DNA from: DASSQJ01 sp963726295
Lineage (GTDB): Bacteria; Actinomycetota; Actinomycetes; Actinomycetales; Dermatophilaceae
NCBI GenBank assembly: GCA_963726295.1
Contig: CAVSBW010000001.1
Coordinates: 930,001-994,000, forward strand
DNA: 64,000 nucleotides
Direction: 5' to 3'
Shown: positions 41,780 through 50,538 of the stretch, piece after piece
Numbering within the stretch: the first letter of the stretch is position 1
Layout: every line of letters starts with the position of its first letter
Position numbers and translations under genes: made by a program
The notes under the pieces: model-generated
The model's input: the letters and a program-made list of their open reading frames with translations, nothing else
Told to the model about the DNA's origin: nothing
Database searches by the model: none

Positions 41780-43565
41780 CGTAGAGGGCGTCGACCTCGT
41801 CGGCGAAGTCCCGCATGACGACGTTGCGCTTGAGCTTGAGCGAGGGGGTGAGGTGCCCGGAGTCCTCGGTGAAGTCGTCGTCGAGCACCGCGAACTTGCG
41901 GATCGACTCGGCCTTGGACACGGCCTGGTTCGCCTCGTCCACCGCCTTCTGGATCTCCGCGTGCACCCGCTCGTCGTGGCGGGCCTTTGCGAGGGGCAGG
42001 TCGTCGAGGCCGTGGTTGGCGGACCACGACGGGTACATCTCGTCGTCGAGGGTGACCAGGGCGGCGATGAACGGCTTGCCGTCGCCGACGACGATGCACT
42101 GGCTGATGAGCGGGTGGGCCCGCAACCGATCCTCGAGCACCGCCGGTGCGACGTTCTTGCCGCCGGCGGTCACGAGGATCTCCTTCTTGCGCCCGGTGAT
42201 CCGCAGGTAGCCGTGGTCGTCGAGCTCGCCGAGGTCGCCGGTGCGGAACCACCCCTCGTCGTCGAGCGACTCGCGCGTGGCCTTGTCGTTGCCGCGGTAG
42301 GCGCGGAAGACGTTGACCCCCCGCAGCTGGATCTCGCCGTCGTCGCCGACCCGCACGTCGACGCCGGGCAGCGGCGGGCCCACCGTGCCGATGCGCATCC
42401 GGTCCGGGAGGTTGACGCACGCTGGTGCCGTGGTCTCGGTGAGGCCGTACCCCTCGAGGATGGAGATCCCGATGCCGCGGAAGAAGTGGCCGAGCCGGGT
42501 GCCCAGCGGAGCCCCACCCGAGACGGCGTACTGCACCCGGCCGCCCATCGCCTCGCGCAGCTTGGCGTAGACGAGCCGGTCGAAGACGGCGTGGCGCAGG
42601 CGCAGGCCGAGCGGCACGCTGCCCTCGTCCAGGGCCTCGGACCACGCGATGGCCGCGGCGGCCGCCCCGGTGAAGATCTTCCCCTTGCCGCCGGCCTCGG
42701 CGCTGGCCTCGGCCGAGTTGTAGACCTTCTCGAAGACGCGGGGCACCGCGAGGATGAACGTGGGCTTGAAGGCGGCGAAGTCGTCCATGAGGGTCTTCAG
42801 GTCGGACGAGTGGCCCATCCGCACCCCCGCGGTGACCGCCAGCACCTCGATGAACCGGGCGAAGACGTGCGCGAGAGGGAGGAAGAGCAGCGTCGCCGCA
42901 CCCGGCGACTTGACGACGTCGGAGATGGCCTCGGCGGTGTTCTCGGCGAGGGTGAGGAAGTTGCCGTGCGTCAGCTCGACGCCCTTGGGCCGCCCCGTCG
43001 TGCCCGAGGTGTAGATGACCGTGGCCAGGCTGTCGCGGTGGAGCGCCTCACGACGGCCGGCGAGCTCGGTGTCCTCGACGTCCGCACCATCGCGGCTCAG
43101 GGTGTCCACGTCCCCGTGGTCGATGACCCAGACGTGCTCCAGCCCCGGCACGGAGCCTCTGTCCTTCTCGACGGCCTCGAGGTGCTTCTCGGTCTCGACG
43201 AGGACCCCGACGGCGCCGGAGTCGGAGAGGATCCACTGGACCTGGTCGGGGGAGGAGGTCTCGTAGATGGGGACGGGCACGGCCCCGGCCGACCAGAGCG
43301 CGAAGTCGGCCACCGTCCACTCGTAGCGGGTGCGGCTCATGATGCCGACGACGTCGCCGGGTCCCACGCCCGCGGCGAGGAAGCCCTTGGCGAGGGCGTC
43401 GACCTCGGCGGCGAAGGTGGCAGCGGTGACCTCGGTCCAGCCGCCAGGGGCACGGACCGAGAACGTCACCCGCCCCGGTTCGGCCCGAGCCAGGCGTCCC
43501 GGGAGGTCGGCGAGGCTGCCCTCGGTCGTGGCGGGCAGGACGAGGGGGGTCGATGTCTCGTGCAC
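41772..43565 (-). CDS. Long-chain fatty-acid-CoA ligase (FadD15-like)
   Basis: 597 aa, ANL superfamily. The P-loop VIYTSGTTGRPKG (about 205-217), the adenylation motif EGYGLTETTAP and the hinge region with YLRITGRKKEILVTAGGKN are complete. It activates fatty acids to acyl-CoA via acyl-AMP. Rv2187 (fadD15) occupies the equivalent place. GTG 43565 has an AAGGAG ribosome site. The downstream GT87 gene overlaps, suggesting coexpression of lipid activation and glycosylation. Confidence 0.93.
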   Translation of the reverse strand: MHETSTPLVLPATTEGSLADLPGRLARAEPGRVTFSVRAPGGWTEVTAATFAAEVDALAKGFLAAGVGPGDVVGIMSRTRYEWTVADFALWSAGAVPVPIYETSSPDQVQWILSDSGAVGVLVETEKHLEAVEKDRGSVPGLEHVWVIDHGDVDTLSRDGADVEDTELAGRREALHRDSLATVIYTSGTTGRPKGVELTHGNFLTLAENTAEAISDVVKSPGAATLLFLPLAHVFARFIEVLAVTAGVRMGHSSDLKTLMDDFAAFKPTFILAVPRVFEKVYNSAEASAEAGGKGKIFTGAAAAAIAWSEALDEGSVPLGLRLRHAVFDRLVYAKLREAMGGRVQYAVSGGAPLGTRLGHFFRGIGISILEGYGLTETTAPACVNLPDRMRIGTVGPPLPGVDVRVGDDGEIQLRGVNVFRAYRGNDKATRESLDDEGWFRTGDLGELDDHGYLRITGRKKEILVTAGGKNVAPAVLEDRLRAHPLISQCIVVGDGKPFIAALVTLDDEMYPSWSANHGLDDLPLAKARHDERVHAEIQKAVDEANQAVSKAESIRKFAVLDDDFTEDSGHLTPSLKLKRNVVMRDFADEVDALYGG

Positions 43566-43607
43566 CGTCGGGCTCCTTCGGTTGCGGGGTCAGCCGGCTG
43601 CACCCCA

Positions 43608-43613
43608 ACTCTA
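43608..43613 (-). promoter_or_regulatory. -10 box TAGAGT of the acyl-CoA ligase gene
   Basis: It leads to a leader of about 36 nt with AAGGAG, and lies 17 bp from the divergent -10 box at 43631. Confidence 0.45.
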
Positions 43614-43630
43614 GGACGCGGGCGGGCGGG

Positions 43631-43636
43631 TACCCT
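43631..43636 (+). promoter_or_regulatory. -10 box TACCCT of the SRPBCC gene
   Basis: The box is 7 nt before ATG 43644. Confidence 0.45.
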
Positions 43637-43643
43637 CCCTGCC

Positions 43644-44087
43644 ATGGCCGACCGCACACGATCCTCGGTCGAGATCGACGCCGCCCCCGGCGAGGTCCTC
43701 GACGTCATCGCCGACTTCGAGAGCTACCCGCAGTGGGCCGAGCAGGTCAAGGAGTGCTCGGTCCTGAGCGAGGACGGCGACGGCTGGGCCGACCAGGTGG
43801 AGTTCACCCTCGATGCGGGGGCCGTCAAGGACCAGTACGTCCTCGAGTACGACTGGGACGTCGACGAGGACGGCACCGGGGTCGTCGGCTGGCACCTCGT
43901 GCGGGCCTCGCTCCTCAAGGGGATGACGGGCAGCTACACCCTCGACGGCGTCGGCGGCGGCACGCGGGTCACCTACGACCTCGAGGTCGACCTGACGATG
44001 CCGATGATCGGCATGCTGAAGCGCAAGGCGGAGCGGCACATCATCAGCACCGCCCTCACCGAGCTGAAGAAGCGCGTCGAGGGCTGA
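43644..44087 (+). CDS. SRPBCC (START-like) family protein
   Basis: 147 aa, a single helix-grip fold: RSSVEIDAAPGEVLDVIADFESYPQWAEQVKECSVL at the N-terminus and the long C-terminal helix ending LTELKKRVEG. The family binds lipids or other hydrophobic ligands in a deep pocket. The homologue Rv2185c (TB16.3) holds the same place. It starts the SRPBCC-ArsA-Cys4-ROK-EEP gene string, 8 nt before the ArsA-like gene. Confidence 0.9.
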   Translation: MADRTRSSVEIDAAPGEVLDVIADFESYPQWAEQVKECSVLSEDGDGWADQVEFTLDAGAVKDQYVLEYDWDVDEDGTGVVGWHLVRASLLKGMTGSYTLDGVGGGTRVTYDLEVDLTMPMIGMLKRKAERHIISTALTELKKRVEG

Positions 44088-44095
44088 ACGCCACC

Positions 44096-45328
44096 ATGCC
44101 CCGGGTCGTCCTCGTCACCGGCAAGGGTGGGGTCGGCAAGACGACCACCGCGGCCGCGACCGCCGTCGCCGCTGCGCGCGACGGTCTGCGCACCCTCGTC
44201 GTCTCCACCGACGCCGCCCACAGCCTCGGGGACGCCCTCGAGGTGGAGCTGGCCACGGCCCGGACGTGGCGCGACACCACCGAGGTCGAACCCGGCCTGC
44301 ATGCCCTCGCCGTGGGCGCGCACACCGCGGTCGAGGCCGACTGGCAGGTGGTGCGCGACTACCTGCTCGACGTGCTCGCGGCTCTCGGTGCCGACCCGGT
44401 CGTCGCCGACGAGCTGAGCGCGCTCCCGGGCGCCGAGGAGGTCGTCGCCCTCGTCGTCCTCGCGCACCAGGCCGAGAGCGGGGGCTGGGACCTCGTCGTC
44501 GTCGACTGCGCCCCGACCGCCGAGACGCTGCGCCTCCTCGCGCTGCCCGAGGTGATCGGCTGGCACCTCGACCGCCTGCTGCCCGCCCAGCGGCGGATGC
44601 TCACGGTGCTGCGGCCCGCCGCGTCGGCGGCCTCCGGCGTGCCGGTACCCGGGCCCGAGGTCCTCGCCGTGCTGCTGGCGTGGAAGCAGCTGATGGGTCG
44701 CGTGCGCTCGCTCCTGACCTCTCCCCGGGCCAGCGTCCGGGTCGTGCTGACCCCTGAGCGCGTCGTGGTGGCGGAGAGCCGGCGGATGCTGACCTCGCTG
44801 TCGCTGCACGGGTACCCCGTCGACGCGGTCGTGGTCAACCGGCTGGTCCCTCCCCCTCCCCGGGGCGCCACCGCCGACCCGTGGCGCGACGCCTGGTGGC
44901 AGGCACAGCAGGACGGCCTGGCCCTGGTCCGTGAGTCGTTCGCCGGTGTGCCGCTGCTGCGGGCGCCCCACGCCGCCGGGGAGCCCACGGGGCCCGATGC
45001 GCTCGCGGCGCTCGCCGGGGCCACCTCTCCCGACCCCGACGGCCCCCGGCCCGCCGCCGTCCTCGACGACGTCGACGCACCCCGGATGCGGGTGGAGCCC
45101 GACGGCGCCGACTTCGTCCTCCACCTGCCGCTGCCCCTCGCCAGCGCCGGTCAGGTGGCCATGGCCCGGCGCGGGGACGACCTGGTCATCGAGGTGGGTG
45201 ACCAGCGCCGGGTGGTCACCCTGCCCTCGGTGCTGCGGCGCTGCCTCGTCCTCGGTGCCGAGGTGGGGCGGGGCGAGCTACGGATCCGGTTCGAGCGAGA
45301 CGCGGAGGTGTGGGCCGGTGGACGATGA
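44096..45328 (+). CDS. ArsA/GET3-like ATPase with HSP20-like C-terminal domain
   Basis: 410 aa. The deviant Walker A is GKGGVGKTT (9-17). The switch I-like STDAAHSLGD and switch II-like VVDCAPTAETLRLL (DTAPTGHT in ArsA) follow. Residues ~325-405 form a beta-rich HSP20-like domain (RMRVEPDGADFVLHLPLP, DDLVIEVGDQRR). There are two cysteines only, with no arsenite-binding trio and no ars genes near, so arsenic efflux is unlikely. The homologue is Rv2184c. A membrane-protein or lipid-trafficking role is conjecture. Confidence 0.88.
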   Translation: MPRVVLVTGKGGVGKTTTAAATAVAAARDGLRTLVVSTDAAHSLGDALEVELATARTWRDTTEVEPGLHALAVGAHTAVEADWQVVRDYLLDVLAALGADPVVADELSALPGAEEVVALVVLAHQAESGGWDLVVVDCAPTAETLRLLALPEVIGWHLDRLLPAQRRMLTVLRPAASAASGVPVPGPEVLAVLLAWKQLMGRVRSLLTSPRASVRVVLTPERVVVAESRRMLTSLSLHGYPVDAVVVNRLVPPPPRGATADPWRDAWWQAQQDGLALVRESFAGVPLLRAPHAAGEPTGPDALAALAGATSPDPDGPRPAAVLDDVDAPRMRVEPDGADFVLHLPLPLASAGQVAMARRGDDLVIEVGDQRRVVTLPSVLRRCLVLGAEVGRGELRIRFERDAEVWAGGR

Positions 45329-45794
45329 CCGGTGGGACGAGCAGGTGGGCTCGGTGGCCGAGGAGGCCCAGCGCCTGCTCGAGAGCCTGCGCCGAACGGG
45401 CGACCCGTCCGACGACCCGTCCGGCGACGGCCAGGACGCGGATGCCGGCGCGGGGGAGGGCGCGGACCCCGACCGGCGGGGAGGCGACGACGGCGCTGCC
45501 GCCGAGGACGAGGCCTGGGTGTGCACCGAGCCGTTCTGCAGGTCGTGCCCGCTGTGCCGGACGGCCGCCGTGGTCCGTGGGCTGAGCCCGGAGACGCTGC
45601 GCCGTCTCTCCGACCTGGCCACCGTCGCGGCGGGCGTGCTGTCCGACCTCGCGGGTGAGCGCGACCGGCGGGCCGGCTCCGACCACGCCCCGGACGGCGA
45701 CGACCCCGAGAAGGGGCCGTCACGGCCGGGGGGTGCAGCGGCGTCCCGTCCGATCCCGGTGCACGACGCGGACGACGGGTCCGGGAGTGGCTGA
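45318..45794 (+). CDS. Conserved Cys4 hypothetical protein, 158 aa
   Basis: An acidic, mostly disordered protein with a central C-x4-C-x2-C-x2-C cluster (Cys69, 74, 77, 80; CTEPFCRSCPLCR) that may bind zinc or a metal cluster. A helix follows (LRRLSDLATVAAGVL). It overlaps the ArsA-like gene by 11 bp, pointing to tight coupling. It resembles Rv2183c in position. Function is unknown. Confidence 0.8.
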   Translation: MDDDRWDEQVGSVAEEAQRLLESLRRTGDPSDDPSGDGQDADAGAGEGADPDRRGGDDGAAAEDEAWVCTEPFCRSCPLCRTAAVVRGLSPETLRRLSDLATVAAGVLSDLAGERDRRAGSDHAPDGDDPEKGPSRPGGAAASRPIPVHDADDGSGSG

Positions 45795-45795
45795 G

Positions 45796-46839
45796 GTGTC
45801 CTTCGCCGTGGGCGTCGACATCGGTGGCACCAAGGTGGCCGCCGGTCTCGTCGACCCGTCCGGACGCGTCGTGCGGCGCAGCCGGCGCGACACCCCCCAC
45901 CGCTCCCGCAGCCCCCGGGTGGTCGAGGACACGATCATCTCGGCGGTCGACGAGCTGCTCGGTGCCCTCACCCCCGGCGAGGAGGTGGTCGCGGTCGGGG
46001 TCGGGGCAGCGGGTTTCGTCTCCGCCGACCGGGCCACCGTCGTGTTCGCGCCCCACCTGTCCTGGCGCGGTGAGCCGCTGCGGCAGACCCTCTCGGACCG
46101 CCTCCCGGTCCCAGTGTTCGTCGACAACGACGCCAACGCCGCGGCCTGGGCGGAGTACCGGTACGGCGCCGGCCACGGCGAGACCCACCTCGTCCTCGTC
46201 AACCTCGGCACCGGGATCGGGGGCGGCATCGTCATCGACGGCCGGGTGGTGCGGGGTCGGTTCGGCATCGCCGGCGAGTTCGGTCACATGCAGGTGGTGC
46301 CGGACGGCATCCGCTGCGAGTGCGGCAACCGTGGCTGCTGGGAGCAGTACGCGTCCGGCAACGCGCTGGTGCGGGAGGCGCGGACCCTCATCACCGCGGG
46401 GAGTCCGGTGGCCACGGACCTGCTCGACCGCGTGCACGGCCGCGCCGAGGACCTCACCGGGCCCGTGGTCACCGAGGCGGCTCGCGAGGGCGACGCCCTG
46501 GCGCGCGAGCTGCTCGGTGAGGTGGGGCGCTGGCTCGGCGTGGGCATCGCGAACCTGGCCGCCGCCCTCGACCCCGGCACCTTCGTGGTCGGGGGCGGGG
46601 TGAGCGCGGCCGGGGACCTGCTCCTCGAACCCGCCCGTGCGGCCTTCCGGGGCCAGCTCACCGGACGCGGCTACCGTCCGGAGGCCACCATCGTCGCCGC
46701 CGAGCTGGGCAACGAGGCCGGCCTCGTGGGCGCCGGCGACCTTGCCCGGCTCGCCGCCGCCGGCCTGGCCTGGGCCGACGCCGGGGACGTCCCCCCCGAC
46801 GGCACCCCCGGTGACCGGACCCGCCTGTCCGACGGCTGA
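45796..46839 (+). CDS. ROK family glucokinase
   Basis: 347 aa. The phosphate-1 motif is VGVDIGGTKVAAG, the catalytic Asp lies in VFVDNDANAAAWAEY, and the ROK zinc motif CECGNRGCWEQYASG (His of GHM plus three Cys) is complete. It phosphorylates glucose, using ATP or perhaps polyphosphate. GTG 45796 is 1 nt after the previous stop; GTG 45787 in frame would overlap it by 8 bp. Confidence 0.92.
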   Translation: MSFAVGVDIGGTKVAAGLVDPSGRVVRRSRRDTPHRSRSPRVVEDTIISAVDELLGALTPGEEVVAVGVGAAGFVSADRATVVFAPHLSWRGEPLRQTLSDRLPVPVFVDNDANAAAWAEYRYGAGHGETHLVLVNLGTGIGGGIVIDGRVVRGRFGIAGEFGHMQVVPDGIRCECGNRGCWEQYASGNALVREARTLITAGSPVATDLLDRVHGRAEDLTGPVVTEAAREGDALARELLGEVGRWLGVGIANLAAALDPGTFVVGGGVSAAGDLLLEPARAAFRGQLTGRGYRPEATIVAAELGNEAGLVGAGDLARLAAAGLAWADAGDVPPDGTPGDRTRLSDG

Positions 46840-46842
46840 CCG

Positions 46843-47535
46843 GTGTCCCCCGACACGCTGCGGCTCGCCACCTACAACACGCACGACTTCCTCGACGACG
46901 CGCACCTCGCAGCTCGCCTGGTGCGCGCGGTCGACCCCGACGTGCTCTGCCTGCAGGAGGTGCCGCGCCGGCTCCTCGCCGGATGGCGGCTGCGGCGGTT
47001 CGCCCGGCGTTGCGGGCTGCGGACGACGGGCCCGCACCGGGGGAGCGGCGGCACGACCGTGCTCGTCTCGGACCGGGTGTGCGTGGCCGACGCCGAGCAC
47101 CGTCGCCTGGCCGTGCGGTGGCCGGACCGGACACGGGGCTGGGCCCGGGCGCGGGTCGCGCTCCCCTCGGGGGCCGAGCTGACCGCGGTGTCGCTGCACC
47201 TGTCGCTGCGCGCGGACGAGCGCGAGCGTCACGTCGCCGACGTGCTGGAAGCCTTGGCCGACACCGGTCCACTCGTCGTCGCCGGCGACCTCAACGAGGA
47301 GTCCGACGGTGCGGCCTGGCGCAGGCTCGACGTGCCGGACCGGCTGCGGCTCGTGGCTCCGGACCGGCCCACCTACCCGGCGCGGTCACCGCGGCGGCGC
47401 CTGGACGTCGTGTTCGCCTCGCCGGGTCTGCGCGTGCTGCCCCGCCGGGAGGTGGCGGTGCCGGACGCCGCCTGGCAGCGGGCCAGCGACCACCGGGCCG
47501 TGTGGGTCGACCTCGAGCTCGTGCCCACCCGCTGA
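46843..47535 (+). CDS. Endonuclease/exonuclease/phosphatase family protein
   Basis: 230 aa. Typical EEP motifs are LATYNTHDF (metal Asn), LCLQEVPRR (Glu), VVAGDLNEESDG (Asp/Asn) and a C-terminal SDHRAVWVDL (Asp-His). It has no signal peptide. The substrate could be a nucleic acid or a phosphoester; this cannot be told. It begins 3 nt after the glucokinase and ends the operon. Confidence 0.88.
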   Translation: MSPDTLRLATYNTHDFLDDAHLAARLVRAVDPDVLCLQEVPRRLLAGWRLRRFARRCGLRTTGPHRGSGGTTVLVSDRVCVADAEHRRLAVRWPDRTRGWARARVALPSGAELTAVSLHLSLRADERERHVADVLEALADTGPLVVAGDLNEESDGAAWRRLDVPDRLRLVAPDRPTYPARSPRRRLDVVFASPGLRVLPRREVAVPDAAWQRASDHRAVWVDLELVPTR

Positions 47536-47588
47536 CCGGTGTCCGCGTCGCATCGCTCACGGTGGACGGCAGTGCTTCGGCACGGCAT

Positions 47589-47631
47589 CGCCCCGGAAGC
47601 CCCGGGGTCGCACCGGAAGGGTTCCGGGGCG
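47589..47631. terminator. Long perfect 10-bp-arm hairpin between convergent genes
   Basis: CGCCCCGGAA (47589-47598) pairs exactly with TTCCGGGGCG (47622-47631). The 23-nt loop holds further GC pairing. It is placed to end transcription from the EEP gene and from the gene at 47679-48308. Confidence 0.55.
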
Positions 47632-47678
47632 ACCCGGGGGTTCGGGGATCAGGCGAGAAAGCTGGGACGGTGGCCGGG

Positions 47679-48308
47679 TCAGACGCGGGCGCCGTCGTCG
47701 TCGTCGGAGGGGTCGCGGTGTCGCGGCTGCCGGAGGACGAGCAGCGCGAACCCGACGAGCGACAGCACGACGCCGGCGGCGAACCACCGCTCGCTGTGGA
47801 AGGGCCGGGCGAGGGCGACGTACAGAAGGAGCAGCGGGCCGCCGACCAACCCGATCACGGCACCCCAGAAGTGCAGGTCCTCCTGCGGGGGCAGCGTCAC
47901 CGGCGGCGGCTCGTAGTGGTCCTCGTCCTCAGGGCCGGGGGTCGCGGTGGTCGAGCCGGGCGGTGTGGTCGTGCCTCCCGACGCCGGCGGTGGTGCCACG
48001 CGCCACGACGAGGCGGGCACCACCAGGTCGAGCGGTGACGGGTTGACCCACGGCGGGCGGTGGTCCTCGCGAGCGGTCTCCGTGGAGGATGGCGTCTCGG
48101 GACCGGTGTCGTCGTCCGGCGTGGCGGCGGCGTCCGGGGCGGCAGCGGTGTCGTCGTCCTCGGTGCCGGTCTCGTCCGCGGCGGGTGCGGGCGTGGTGGA
48201 CACGGCGGACGCCGGCCCCGTGGGTACCGGCCCGTCCCAGGCGGCGACGATCGACGCGAAGCGTTCGTCGACGTCGCGCTCGTCCATCTCGCCTGGTCGG
48301 TCGCTCAC
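47679..48308 (-). CDS. Hypothetical membrane protein with acidic, Pro/Thr-rich N-terminus
   Basis: 209 aa. About 140 residues are disordered and rich in Asp, Thr and Pro, with a short conserved opening (DERDVDERFASIVAAW). Two membrane helices follow (about 148-165 and 172-190), with a short basic-acidic tail. There is no recognised domain. A GGAGGAG ribosome site lies before GTG 48308. Its motif FASIVAAW occurs in several actinobacterial hypothetical proteins, from memory. Confidence 0.78.
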   Translation of the reverse strand: MSDRPGEMDERDVDERFASIVAAWDGPVPTGPASAVSTTPAPAADETGTEDDDTAAAPDAAATPDDDTGPETPSSTETAREDHRPPWVNPSPLDLVVPASSWRVAPPPASGGTTTPPGSTTATPGPEDEDHYEPPPVTLPPQEDLHFWGAVIGLVGGPLLLLYVALARPFHSERWFAAGVVLSLVGFALLVLRQPRHRDPSDDDDGARV

Positions 48309-48382
48309 CTGCTGCTCCTCCGGGGTGCTCCCCGCAATCCTGCCACGTGCCCCGACGGCCACGGCACCCGGCGCGGGTGCAC

Positions 48383-48388
48383 TAGGCT
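48383..48388 (+). promoter_or_regulatory. -10 box TAGGCT of the acyltransferase gene
   Basis: It predicts a leader of about 22 nt with GGAAGG before GTG 48417. Confidence 0.4.
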
Positions 48389-48416
48389 CGCCCCACACGC
48401 GTGGAAGGGTGGTCCG

Positions 48417-49343
48417 GTGTTCTACTGGGTGCTGAAGACGGTCGTCCTCGGGCCGATCCTCCGCCTCCTCTTCCGGCCGTGGGTCGAGGGTGAGGAGAAC
48501 ATCCCCGAGACCGGCGCGGCGATCTTCGCCAGCAACCACCTCTCGTTCTCCGACTCGATCTTCCTGCCCCTGCTCGTCCCGCGGCGGATGACCTTCCTCG
48601 CCAAGTCCGACTACTTCACCGGCGTCGGCCTCAAGGGGCGGCTGACGGCCGCCTTCTTCAAGGGTGTGGGGCAGCTGCCGATCGACCGCTCCGGCGGCCG
48701 GGCCAGCGAGGCCGCGCTGCGCTCCGGGCTGAAGGTGCTGGGCCGCGGCGAGCTGCTGGGGCTCTACCCGGAGGGCACACGCAGCCCCGACGGCCGGCTC
48801 TACAAGGGCCGCACCGGCGTGGCCCGGATGGCCCTCGAGGCCGGCGTTCCCGTCATCCCGGTCGCGATGATCAACACCGACAAGGCCCAGCCGACCGGCA
48901 CCAAGATCCCCAAGCTCGTGCGCATCGGCGTGCGGATCGGCACCCCGCTCGACTTCTCGCGATACGACGGGATGGAGGGCGACCGCTTCGTCCTCCGGTC
49001 GATCACCGACGAGATCATGTACGCCCTCATGGAGCTCTCCGGCCAGGAGTACGTCGACATGTACGCGACGTCGATGAAGGACCGCATCGCCCGCGAGCGC
49101 CGGGCCCGGATCCGCGAGGCCGCCGAGGCGGCGCTGCCCGGCCGCGCGGTCGACGAGCTCGAACGGGCCCTGGACGTCGACGGACTGGGCGAGCGCGAGC
49201 GTGCCGACGAGCGCGAGGACGAGCACGAGGACCCGCTGCCCGACGACGAGGCCGACGGCTCGGACACCACGGAGGTCTCGGACGGGCCCGCCGCCGGGGA
49301 CCGCCCGGAGGACGAGGCCGGTCCTGCCCGTCGGGCCAGCTGA
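48417..49343 (+). CDS. 1-acyl-sn-glycerol-3-phosphate acyltransferase family protein
   Basis: 308 aa. The catalytic HX4D is NHLSFSD (His41-Asp46), and the substrate motif LYPEGTRSPDG lies near 118-128. A hydrophobic N-terminus attaches it to the membrane. The last ~70 residues are acidic and of low complexity. It makes phosphatidic acid or acylates another glycolipid. Rv2182c is the apparent orthologue. Only 13 nt separate it from the sensor kinase, so an operon is possible. Confidence 0.92.
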   Translation: MFYWVLKTVVLGPILRLLFRPWVEGEENIPETGAAIFASNHLSFSDSIFLPLLVPRRMTFLAKSDYFTGVGLKGRLTAAFFKGVGQLPIDRSGGRASEAALRSGLKVLGRGELLGLYPEGTRSPDGRLYKGRTGVARMALEAGVPVIPVAMINTDKAQPTGTKIPKLVRIGVRIGTPLDFSRYDGMEGDRFVLRSITDEIMYALMELSGQEYVDMYATSMKDRIARERRARIREAAEAALPGRAVDELERALDVDGLGERERADEREDEHEDPLPDDEADGSDTTEVSDGPAAGDRPEDEAGPARRAS

Positions 49344-49356
49344 CACGGGGACCGGG

Positions 49357-50538
49357 GTGGGGGTCCTCGAGGCGCGGTCGCTGCGCACGGGCCGACGCGA
49401 GCCGGTGCTCGTCGAGTCCTTCCACCGCGGTCTCGACATCTTCCGTCCGCTGGCCGCGATCTACGCCGTGTGGCTGTCCTGGGGACGCCACGAGCAGATG
49501 GTGCGTCCCTGGCTGGCCGCCCTCGTCCTCGCCGTGATGATGGGCTGGTCGCTCGCCCTGCTCGTCTACCGCCGGCGCACGCTGCAGCTGGTCGTCGTGG
49601 AGGGCGCCATCGCCGTCCTCGGGATCCTCGCCACCCCGCTGGTCGAGGACCACGCGGCCATCGTGGCGGGCCAGTTCACGATCCCGACGCTGTGGGCCGC
49701 CGGGCCCGTGGCCGGCGCAGCCGTGGTCGCCGGGGCCCGCGGTGGCCTCGTCGCGGCCGCGGCGGTGGCGACCGCCGACGTGGTCGCCGTGTTCGGGCGG
49801 CCGACCCAGGGGACGGTGCACAACATCGTCCTGCTCGTCCTGCTCGGAGGCCTCATCGGCCTCGCCGTCGACCTCGCCCGCACCGGCCTGGTCCGCGAGG
49901 AGCAGGTGCTGCTCGAGCGTGAGCGCCTCGCCGAGCGCGAACGGATCGCCCGGGTGGTCCACGACGGTGTGCTGCAGTCGCTGGCCTACATCCACCGGCG
50001 CGGTGCCGACCTCGGGCCCGCCGGCGTCGAGCTGGCCGACCTCGCGGCCGAGCAGGAACGGACCCTGCGCCGCTTCGTGTCCGGTGCCGGGGCGCCGGGA
50101 GCGCAGCCGATGGACCTGCACGGCGTGCCCGGGGCCGACGTCGACCTGCGGCTCGAGGTCACCGCGCAGGAGCGCACCCGGGTCACGGTGGCCGTGCCGG
50201 CCGACCCGGTGCTCGTCGACCCGGTCGTGGCCCGCGAGCTCGGCGCCGCCCTGCGGGCGGTCCTCGACAACGTGGAGCGGCATGCCGGACCCGGCGCCCG
50301 CGCCTGGGTGCTGCTCGAGGGCGACCCCACCGGTGTCGACCTCACCGTCCGGGACGACGGCGTGGGCGCGGACCCGACCGAGCTTCGCACCGCCGCAGAG
50401 CGCGGCCGGCTCGGGGTGAGCAGCTCGATCCGTGGCCGGGTGGAGGACCTCGGCGGTTCGGCCACGTGGCAGACCCGTCCGGGGGCAGGATGCACGGTGC
50501 GACTCACCGTCCCGCGCCGAGCCCAGGAGCACCGATGA
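49357..50538 (+). CDS. Membrane sensor histidine kinase (MacS/NarL-system type)
   Basis: 393 aa. Five or so membrane helices (about 30-175) form a MacS-like sensor. The phospho-acceptor is His202 in ARVVHDGVLQSL (HisKA_3-like). The HATPase domain has LRAVLDNVERHAG (N box) and DDGVGADP (G1). The HK lacks a large outer domain, so it probably senses the membrane. The stop overlaps the regulator start (ATGA). Confidence 0.9.
   Translation: MGVLEARSLRTGRREPVLVESFHRGLDIFRPLAAIYAVWLSWGRHEQMVRPWLAALVLAVMMGWSLALLVYRRRTLQLVVVEGAIAVLGILATPLVEDHAAIVAGQFTIPTLWAAGPVAGAAVVAGARGGLVAAAAVATADVVAVFGRPTQGTVHNIVLLVLLGGLIGLAVDLARTGLVREEQVLLERERLAERERIARVVHDGVLQSLAYIHRRGADLGPAGVELADLAAEQERTLRRFVSGAGAPGAQPMDLHGVPGADVDLRLEVTAQERTRVTVAVPADPVLVDPVVARELGAALRAVLDNVERHAGPGARAWVLLEGDPTGVDLTVRDDGVGADPTELRTAAERGRLGVSSSIRGRVEDLGGSATWQTRPGAGCTVRLTVPRRAQEHR

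Noticed and set aside
44096..45328. Arsenic-resistance ATPase
   Set aside because: Arsenite-binding cysteines are missing and no arsR, arsB or arsD gene is present; the HSP20-like domain fits the actinobacterial ArsA-like family instead.
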